Shown here one piece after another: positions 13,013 to 18,458 of a stretch of 18,458 nucleotides of DNA; position 1 is the stretch's first letter, and each line of letters opens with the position of its first letter. The translations under genes were made by a program, and so were the position numbers. Origin of the DNA: DASTHG01 sp035491895. Its GTDB lineage: Bacteria > Gemmatimonadota > Gemmatimonadetes > Gemmatimonadales > GWC2-71-9. The notes beneath the pieces were generated by a model. It did not search any database, had not been told where the DNA came from, and saw only the letters and a list, made by a program, of their open reading frames with translations. Location: assembly GCA_035491895.1 (NCBI GenBank), contig DATJJY010000040.1:1-18458 (forward strand). Direction: 5' to 3'.

Positions 13013-14328
13013 GCGGTCACCAAGGCGCCGATCGCCGACGCGAACGCGTCGCCGTCCTGCAGCGCCCGCTCCACGAGCCGCTCCCTGCGCCGCGTCTTCT
13101 CGCGCACCGCGGACTCCAGCGGCTCGAGCAGTCCGAAGTTGGCGTTCATCGGCTGGAACCGCGCCGGGTCGCAGGTCACGAGGTAGCGGCACAGCGCGCC
13201 GAGCATCGTCGTCGGGGGCGGAACGAGGGGTGGCTCGCCGGCCGTGAGCCGCGCGAGATTGAGTCCGGCGAGGAGCCCGGAAGCGGCCGACTCGGTGTAG
13301 CCCTCGACGCCGGTGATCTGTCCCGCGAACAGCAGCCGCGGGTTGTCCTTCACCGCGAGATGCTGCGACAGGGTGGCGGGGGCATTCACGTACGAATTGC
13401 GATGGATGCTGCCGAGGCGCAGAAACTCGGCGGCGGCGAGCCCCGGGATGAGCGGAAACACGCGCCGCTGCTCCCCGGTGCGCAGCCGGGTCTGGAAGCC
13501 CACCAGGTTCCACATCTGGCCGGCGCGGTCTTCACGCCGCAGCTGAACCACGGCGAACGGCGCACGCCCCGTGCGGGGATCGACGAGCCCGACCGGCTTC
13601 ATCGGTCCGAAGCGGAGCACGTCGCGGCCGCGGCGCGCCATCTCCTCGACCGGGAGGCAACCTTCGAAGTACGGGGTGCGATCGAACTCGTGCGGCGACT
13701 CGTACTGGTCGGCCTGGACGAGCGCGGCGACGAAGGCGTCGTACTGCGCTTCGTCGAGCGGCGCGTTCAAGTAATCGTCGCCGTCGCCTTTGCCGTAGCG
13801 CGAGGCGCGGAACAGCATGCCGTGGTCGAGTGAGTCGTCCGAGACGATGGGCGCGATGGCGTCGAAAAAGGCGAGCGACTCCGCTCCCAGCCGCCGGGCG
13901 ATCGCCTGGGCCAGCCGATCGGAGGTGAGCGGTCCCGTCGCCACGATCCCGGCCTCCGGCAGCTCCGTCACCTCACTTCGCACGATGGTGATGAGAGGAT
14001 GCGTGGCCACGCGGTCCTGCATGCCGCGGGCGAACGCGGTCCGGTCGACCGCCAGCGCGGCGCCGCCCGGGACGCGGGCGCTGTCGGCTACGGCGAGCAC
14101 GAGGCTTCCCAACCGACGCATCTCGGCCTTGAGCAGGCCGTGCGCGTTGGCCGTCTCCACCGATTTGAAGGAGTTGCTGCAGACCAGCTCGGCGAGATAG
14201 TCGGTTTGATGCGCCTCGGTACGGGTACCGGGACGCATTTCGTGCAGCGTCACCGCGACCCCGCGCTCGGCGAGGGCCCAGGCCGCCTCGCACCCGGCGA
14301 GGCCGCCCCCGACGACGGTGGTCCTCAG
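13009..14328 (-). CDS. trmFO: TrmFO, folate-dependent tRNA (uracil-54-C5)-methyltransferase, apparent CTG start
   Basis: FAD-dependent enzyme that makes ribothymidine at position 54 of tRNA using methylenetetrahydrofolate. Evidence is the Rossmann motif TTVVGGGLAGCEAAWALAER at the N-terminus, ELVCSNSFKS (catalytic-type Cys near residue 50), YFEGCLPVEEMARRG (second conserved Cys), and FAGQITGVEGYTESAASGLL. The family normally begins two to four residues before the first beta strand. Here the only start-like codon in that place is CTG at 14328, overlapping the topA stop as CTGA, exactly the NTGA pattern of four other junctions in this window. It gives 439 residues, a normal length. A GTG 22 codons upstream would add an implausible Gly/Arg-rich extension. 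Confidence 0.92.
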   Translation of the reverse strand: MRTTVVGGGLAGCEAAWALAERGVAVTLHEMRPGTRTEAHQTDYLAELVCSNSFKSVETANAHGLLKAEMRRLGSLVLAVADSARVPGGAALAVDRTAFARGMQDRVATHPLITIVRSEVTELPEAGIVATGPLTSDRLAQAIARRLGAESLAFFDAIAPIVSDDSLDHGMLFRASRYGKGDGDDYLNAPLDEAQYDAFVAALVQADQYESPHEFDRTPYFEGCLPVEEMARRGRDVLRFGPMKPVGLVDPRTGRAPFAVVQLRREDRAGQMWNLVGFQTRLRTGEQRRVFPLIPGLAAAEFLRLGSIHRNSYVNAPATLSQHLAVKDNPRLLFAGQITGVEGYTESAASGLLAGLNLARLTAGEPPLVPPPTTMLGALCRYLVTCDPARFQPMNANFGLLEPLESAVREKTRRRERLVERALQDGDAFASAIGALVTA

Positions 14329-16730
14329 GCTGCGTCCGGCTCCGCCGGTCCCCCCGCCTCCACGGCTTCCACCGTCACTTCGTGTCCGCACTTGAGGCAC
14401 TTGCGCGAGGCTCCCATCGTCTTGGACTGCTTCTCTTCCATCCCCACGAATCCGCAGACGGGACACGCCACCGGAACGGGGCGGTTCCACACCGAGAAAT
14501 CGCAATCGGGATAGCGGGTGCAGCCGAAGAAATTGCGTCCCTTGCGCGTGCGCCGCTCGGCGATGTCCCCCTGGCCGCACTTGGGGCAGGTGATCCCGAG
14601 AGGCACCGGCCTCGTGTGCTTGCACTTGGGGAATCGGGTGCAGGCGAGGAATTCGCCGAACCGGCCGGTCTTGATGACCATCGGCGCGCCGCACTCCTTG
14701 CAGATCTCGTCGGACGGCTTGTCGGGGATCTTGTCGCGCCCGATCGGCTTGGTGAAGCGGCACTCGGGGTAGCGGGCGCAGGCGATGAACGGCCCGAAGC
14801 GGCCGCTGCGCACTTCGAGCGCGGAGCCGCAGGTGGGGCAGCGCTCGTCCTGCAGCTTCGACAGGTCGTGCACGTCGTGCAGGATCGCGGGAATGTCCAC
14901 GCTCGTCAGCGCGGTGTTGAACGGTCCCCAGAAGTCGCCCAGCACGTTCTGCCAGGCGAGATCGCCTTCCTCGACCTTGTCCAGCTCGGTCTCCATCTGC
15001 GCCGTGAACCCGACTTCGAAAGTGTCGGGGAAGCAGCGGCGCATCACCTTCCACACTTTCTCGCCGAGGGTCGTCGGCGAGAAGCGGCGTTCCTTGGTGG
15101 TCGCGTACCAGCGGGTCTGCAGCGTGCCGATGATCGCGGCGTACGTGGACGGCCGGCCGATCCCCTTCTCTTCCAGCGCCTTGACCAGGCTCGCCTGGCT
15201 GTAGCGCGGCGGCGGCTCGGTGAAATGCTGGGAAGGCACGATCTGGCGCAGCGTGGGGCGATCGCCCTGTGCCAGCGGCGGGATCGGGCCGAAGTCGTCG
15301 CCGCTCTTGGCGTCTTCGGCCTCGTGGCCTTCGTGGAACAGTACGCGATAGCCGTCGAACAACACGACGGACCCCGTCGCGCGGAAGAGGAAGCGGCCCA
15401 GGTCGAAGTCCACCGTCGTCAGCTCGTACAGCTCGGGCGTCATCTGCGAGGCGACGAAGCGCCGCCAGATGAGCTGGTAGACCTTGAACAGATCGGACTC
15501 GAGGTGCGGCTTCATCGCCTCGGGCCGGTGCGCGACGTCGGTCGGGCGGATCGCCTCGTGTGCGTCCTGCACCCGCGACGCGCCCTTTTTCCCAACGTGC
15601 ACGTTGGGGGTCGCCGGCAGGTAGCGCGCCTCGTAATTGGCGGCGATGAACTCGCGTGCCTGGGTGACCGCGCTGTCGGCCACGCGTACCGAATCGGTGC
15701 GCATGTAGGTGATGAGCCCGACGGGCCCCTCGGCGCCGATCTCGATGCCTTCGTACAGCGCCTGCGCCGCCCGCATCGTCCGCTTGGGTGAAAACCCGAG
15801 CTGCTTGGCGGCTTCCTGCTGCAGGGTGCTGGTAATGAATGGGGCGGGCGGATTACGCCGCCGCTCCTTCTTCGTGACGTCAGTGACGACGAAGGGGATC
15901 GTGGAAGCCGCTTCCACGATCTCCCGCGCGGCCGCCTCGGTTTTGATCTCCGGCTTGTGCCCGTCGAGCTTGTGCAGTCGCGCCTGAAACGCCTGGCCGT
16001 CCTTCTCCAGCTCGGCCTCGATCGTCCAGTACTCCTGCGGCACGAAGCGCCGGATCTCTTCCTCGCGCTCGCAGATCAGCCGCAGCGCCACAGTCTGCAC
16101 GCGACCGGCCGACAACCCCGATTTGATGCTCTTCCACAGGAGCGGACTGGCCTTGTAGCCGACCAGCCGGTCGAGGATACGGCGCGCCTGTTGGGCATCG
16201 ACTTTCTTCTGGTCGATCTCCAGGGGGTTCGCGATGGCGTGCGAGACGGCGTCCTTCGTGATCTCGTGGAACAGCACCCGGCGCACCTTGCCGCCGTTGC
16301 CGAGCTGGGACGCGACGTGCCAGGCGATCGCCTCCCCTTCACGGTCGGGGTCGGTCGCGAGCAGGACGCGCTCCGCGCCCTTCGCCGCGCGCTTGATCTC
16401 GGCCAGGGTCTTGGCCTTTTCCTTGATCGTGACGTACTCGGGCGTGAAGCCGTTTTCGATGTCGACGCCGAGCTTGCGAGGCGGCAGGTCGCGGATGTGC
16501 CCCACCGTCGCCTTCACGGTGTAGCCGCGGCCAAGGTACTTGCCGATCGTCTTCGCCTTGGTGGGCGATTCGACGATCACCAGCGAGCCACCCGGAGCGG
16601 CCGCACCTTCCTCGGCGCCGTTGTCGGACACCGGCTCGTCGGGAGGCGCCACGGCGGCGGCGCGCTTCGCGCGCGTCCGCTTCGGCTTCTCCTGGGTCTC
16701 TTTCTTCACCGACTTCTTCTTACCAGCCAC
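14325..16730 (-). CDS. topA: DNA topoisomerase I
   Basis: Type IA topoisomerase of 801 residues that relaxes negative supercoils. A Lys/Arg/Ala-rich tail (residues 1-48) precedes the TOPRIM domain: LVIVESPTKAKTIGKYLG, and LLATDPDREGE with metal-binding acidic residues near 127-131. LSAGRVQTVALRLI follows, then the active-site Tyr in GLITYMRTDSVRV (about residue 342) and QDAHEAIRPTDV. The C-terminus has four zinc-ribbon modules (from about 630): three of the CPxCG...CxxYPxC type and a last CPVCG...CLKCG. The start is GTG 16730 with AAAGG 7 nt upstream, 36 nt after aroK. Two long palindromes lie inside the coding region (15591-15608 and 15897-15921). Confidence 0.97.
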   Translation of the reverse strand: MAGKKKSVKKETQEKPKRTRAKRAAAVAPPDEPVSDNGAEEGAAAPGGSLVIVESPTKAKTIGKYLGRGYTVKATVGHIRDLPPRKLGVDIENGFTPEYVTIKEKAKTLAEIKRAAKGAERVLLATDPDREGEAIAWHVASQLGNGGKVRRVLFHEITKDAVSHAIANPLEIDQKKVDAQQARRILDRLVGYKASPLLWKSIKSGLSAGRVQTVALRLICEREEEIRRFVPQEYWTIEAELEKDGQAFQARLHKLDGHKPEIKTEAAAREIVEAASTIPFVVTDVTKKERRRNPPAPFITSTLQQEAAKQLGFSPKRTMRAAQALYEGIEIGAEGPVGLITYMRTDSVRVADSAVTQAREFIAANYEARYLPATPNVHVGKKGASRVQDAHEAIRPTDVAHRPEAMKPHLESDLFKVYQLIWRRFVASQMTPELYELTTVDFDLGRFLFRATGSVVLFDGYRVLFHEGHEAEDAKSGDDFGPIPPLAQGDRPTLRQIVPSQHFTEPPPRYSQASLVKALEEKGIGRPSTYAAIIGTLQTRWYATTKERRFSPTTLGEKVWKVMRRCFPDTFEVGFTAQMETELDKVEEGDLAWQNVLGDFWGPFNTALTSVDIPAILHDVHDLSKLQDERCPTCGSALEVRSGRFGPFIACARYPECRFTKPIGRDKIPDKPSDEICKECGAPMVIKTGRFGEFLACTRFPKCKHTRPVPLGITCPKCGQGDIAERRTRKGRNFFGCTRYPDCDFSVWNRPVPVACPVCGFVGMEEKQSKTMGASRKCLKCGHEVTVEAVEAGGPAEPDAA
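15591..15608. repeat. Perfect 18-bp palindrome within topA
   Basis: CCCAACGTG is followed directly by its reverse complement CACGTTGGG. It encodes the PNVHVGK segment just before the QDAHEAIRPT motif. It is not followed by a T tract on the coding strand. Confidence 0.85.
15897..15921. repeat. 25-bp palindrome within topA (12-bp arms, one central base)
   Basis: GATCGTGGAAGC, one C, then GCTTCCACGATC: the arms are perfect complements. In the topA mRNA it would form a strong stem with a tiny loop. It lies in the region encoding IVEAASTIPF, outside the catalytic motifs. Confidence 0.9.
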
Positions 16731-16766
16731 CGATCAACCTTTCGTCAAGCGCTCGGGGAGGAAGCT

Positions 16767-17285
16767 TCACCATCCCGCCCGAGTGCGCGCAAGTCGGACA
16801 AGTTCTTCAACCACCTTGGCGGGCGCTTTGCGATCCGTCTCAACTGTCGCGTCCGCCAGAACATAGAACGGCTCCCGTTCCTGCAGGAGCTGCCGCATCT
16901 GCAACGCGGGGTCCTCACCCATCAACACCGGACGGTTCCCCTGCGGGGCCGCGCGGGTTACCGCGGTATCGGGGCGTGTCTTGAGATACACCACGAGACC
17001 CCGCTGTTGCACCGAGGACAGCGCGCCGGGTTGCGCCGCCCAGCCGCCACCGGGAGCGATTATCGCGGGCGTGCCCGCGAGCGCCGCCTCCACCTCGACC
17101 CGCTCTATCTCCCGGAACACCGCCTCGCCCTTCTCGGCAAAGATCATGGAGATGGGTCGCCCTTCCTTGCGCGACACGATGGCGTCGATGTCCTGGAACG
17201 GCGCCTTGAGTGCGTCGGCGAGCATTTTCCCGACGGTGGTCTTGCCCGAACCGGGCAGGCCGATGAGCACGACGTGTCGCATCAT
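16767..17285 (-). CDS. aroK: Shikimate kinase
   Basis: Phosphorylates shikimate at the 3-hydroxyl with ATP in the chorismate pathway. The 172 residues match family length. Walker A GLPGSGKTTVGK is at 9-20, shikimate-binding Asp in FQDIDAIV, then FREIERVEVEAAL (conserved Arg), IIAPGGGWA (Gly-rich shikimate loop), and the lid with GNRPVL. The start is ATG 17285, overlapping the aroC stop as ATGA; a second ATG follows immediately at 17282. A single gene named aroK here could equally be aroL-like, since the two are isozymes. Confidence 0.95.
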   Translation of the reverse strand: MMRHVVLIGLPGSGKTTVGKMLADALKAPFQDIDAIVSRKEGRPISMIFAEKGEAVFREIERVEVEAALAGTPAIIAPGGGWAAQPGALSSVQQRGLVVYLKTRPDTAVTRAAPQGNRPVLMGEDPALQMRQLLQEREPFYVLADATVETDRKAPAKVVEELVRLARTRAGW

Positions 17286-18458
17286 GAGGCCGCTCCCCGC
17301 GGCATGCGGGCGTGCAGCTGGGCGAGGTAGCCATCGACGTTGCGCTTCAGCTCGCCGAGCGAGTCGCCGCCGAATTTTTCCATGACGGCCTGCGCCAGCA
17401 CCAACGCCGTCATCGCCTCCGCAATGACCCCCATGGCCGGCACCGCCGTCACGTCGGACCGCTCCGATTGCGCCTGGGCCACGGCGCCGGAGGCGAGGTC
17501 CACGGTGGCGAGCGGCGACATCAGCGTCGAGATCGGCTTCATCGCCGCCCGCAGGACGAGGGGCTCCCCGGTCGACATCCCTCCTTCGGTACCGCCGGCG
17601 CGGTTGGTCGCCCGCGCGAACCCCGGCAGAATCTCGTCGTGCACCTCGGAGCCGCGGCGGCGGGCCGCCTCGAAGCCGAGGCCGAGCCCCACGGCTTTCA
17701 CCGCGGGAATCGACATGATCGCCTGCGCCAGGCGCCCGTCGAGCTTCGTGTCCCAGGAGGCGTGGGAGCCAAGCCCCACCGGCAGCCCGAGTGCCACAAC
17801 CTCGACCACACCCCCCAGGGTGTCCCCCGCCGCTTTCGCCGCGTCGATGCGGGCGATCATCTCGCGCTCGGCGTCGGGATCGATGCAGCGCACCGGGCTC
17901 CGATCGGCGGCCTCGTTGAGCGGGACGGGGAGCGGGGTCCGGGGGGTCGCGACGACACCGCCCAGCTCGACGACGTGCGACCCGATCTCGATACCGAGCT
18001 GCGCCAGCAGGGCGCGGCACACCGCGCCGCAGGCGACGCGGGCCGCGGTCTCACGCGCGCTGGCGCGCTCCAGAATGTCGCGCGCGTCGGCGCGGTCGAA
18101 CTTGAGGGCGCCCGTCAGGTCGGCGTGGCCGGGCCGTGGACGGGTGACGCGGCGGCGCCGCTCCTCGCCCGGCGTCTGGGCCTCGGGGGCCATCACGTCC
18201 TGCCAGTGCGTCCAGTCGCGGTTCCAGACGAGCATCGCGATGGGGGCGCCGATCGTCTCGCCGGCGCGCACGCCGGACAGCCACTCGATCTCGTCGGCCT
18301 CGATCTTCATGCGGGCCCCGCGGCCGTAGCCGGCCATGCGGCGCTTCAGCTCGGCGTTCACCGTCGCCGCGCTGAGCGGCAGGCCGGCAGGCATGCCTTC
18401 AAGCACCCCGACCAGGCCGCGGCCGTGGCTCTCTCCCGCCGTCGTAAAGCGGACCGTC
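17282..18458 (-). CDS. aroC: Chorismate synthase (5' end just beyond the window)
   Basis: Converts EPSP to chorismate using reduced FMN, the last step of the shikimate pathway. The frame is open to the window end. Bases beyond the first internal ATG (18406) encode TVRFTTAGESHGRGLVGV, the family's N-terminal signature GESHG, so the gene starts at or just past 18458, probably missing only the initiator codon or a few codons. Further motifs: RPRPGHADLTGALKF, ERASARETAARVACGA, NRAGGTEGGMSTGEPL and AMKPISTL. About 391 residues are visible. It is the first gene seen of the aroC-aroK-topA-trmFO-xerC-hslVU operon, and coupling to aroK by a 4-bp overlap places two consecutive-pathway enzymes on one message. 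Confidence 0.96.
   Translation of the reverse strand, partial: TVRFTTAGESHGRGLVGVLEGMPAGLPLSAATVNAELKRRMAGYGRGARMKIEADEIEWLSGVRAGETIGAPIAMLVWNRDWTHWQDVMAPEAQTPGEERRRRVTRPRPGHADLTGALKFDRADARDILERASARETAARVACGAVCRALLAQLGIEIGSHVVELGGVVATPRTPLPVPLNEAADRSPVRCIDPDAEREMIARIDAAKAAGDTLGGVVEVVALGLPVGLGSHASWDTKLDGRLAQAIMSIPAVKAVGLGLGFEAARRRGSEVHDEILPGFARATNRAGGTEGGMSTGEPLVLRAAMKPISTLMSPLATVDLASGAVAQAQSERSDVTAVPAMGVIAEAMTALVLAQAVMEKFGGDSLGELKRNVDGYLAQLHARMPRGAAS

Noticed and set aside
14382..15791. Plus-strand open frame opposite topA
   Set aside because: Antisense shadow; it runs across the zinc-ribbon and catalytic coding regions of topA.

Overview
This is a GC-rich bacterial chromosomal window in which nearly every gene lies on the minus strand, so it reads from right to left. 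A complete HslVU protease pair, TrmFO, a sigma-54 activator and both GGDEF and HD-GYP proteins fit a free-living, probably diderm bacterium of a GC-rich lineage (Gemmatimonadota, Methylomirabilota or Acidobacteriota are possible). No rRNA, tRNA or other taxonomic marker is present, so the phylum is a guess. I saw no CRISPR array, insertion sequence or tRNA.

Right part, 18458 to 9585: a compact housekeeping operon, aroC (5' end cut by the window) - aroK - topA - trmFO - xerC - hslV - hslU - acyl-CoA thioesterase. Most junctions are NTGA overlaps or gaps of 10 nt or less. The topA-trmFO-xerC-hslV-hslU order is the one known from Bacillus subtilis (topA-gid-codV-clpQ-clpY). Here it is headed by two shikimate-pathway genes. 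trmFO appears to start at CTG.

Middle part, 9588 to 7029: a candidate sigma-70 promoter that overlaps the thioesterase stop codon precedes argF - gcvT - a MoaB/MogA-type gene. They make ornithine carbamoyltransferase, glycine-cleavage T-protein and a molybdopterin-pathway protein.

Left-middle part, 6999 to 2226: a signalling cluster. It encodes a sigma-54 activator whose receiver domain lacks the phosphorylatable Asp; a fusion of 2[4Fe-4S] ferredoxin, [FeFe]-hydrogenase-like domain, four-Cys Fe-S module and GGDEF domain; an unrecognised conserved-looking partner protein; and a small regulator with an N-terminal MerR/excisionase-type helix-turn-helix and a C-terminal receiver. The last gene has its own candidate promoter with a perfect TGTGA-N6-TCACA CRP-type site about 64 bp upstream of the predicted transcript start. 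This cluster is the most interesting part of the window: it looks like a redox- or H2-sensing input wired to cyclic-di-GMP synthesis.

Left edge, 1 to about 2200: lower GC and different codon use. It holds a membrane-anchored HD-GYP cyclic-di-GMP phosphodiesterase preceded by a possible 25-codon hydrophobic small ORF with a perfect ribosome-binding site, and, convergent with it, the 3' end of a helical-repeat-like gene on the plus strand. The GGDEF and HD-GYP proteins give the window enzymes for both making and breaking cyclic-di-GMP.
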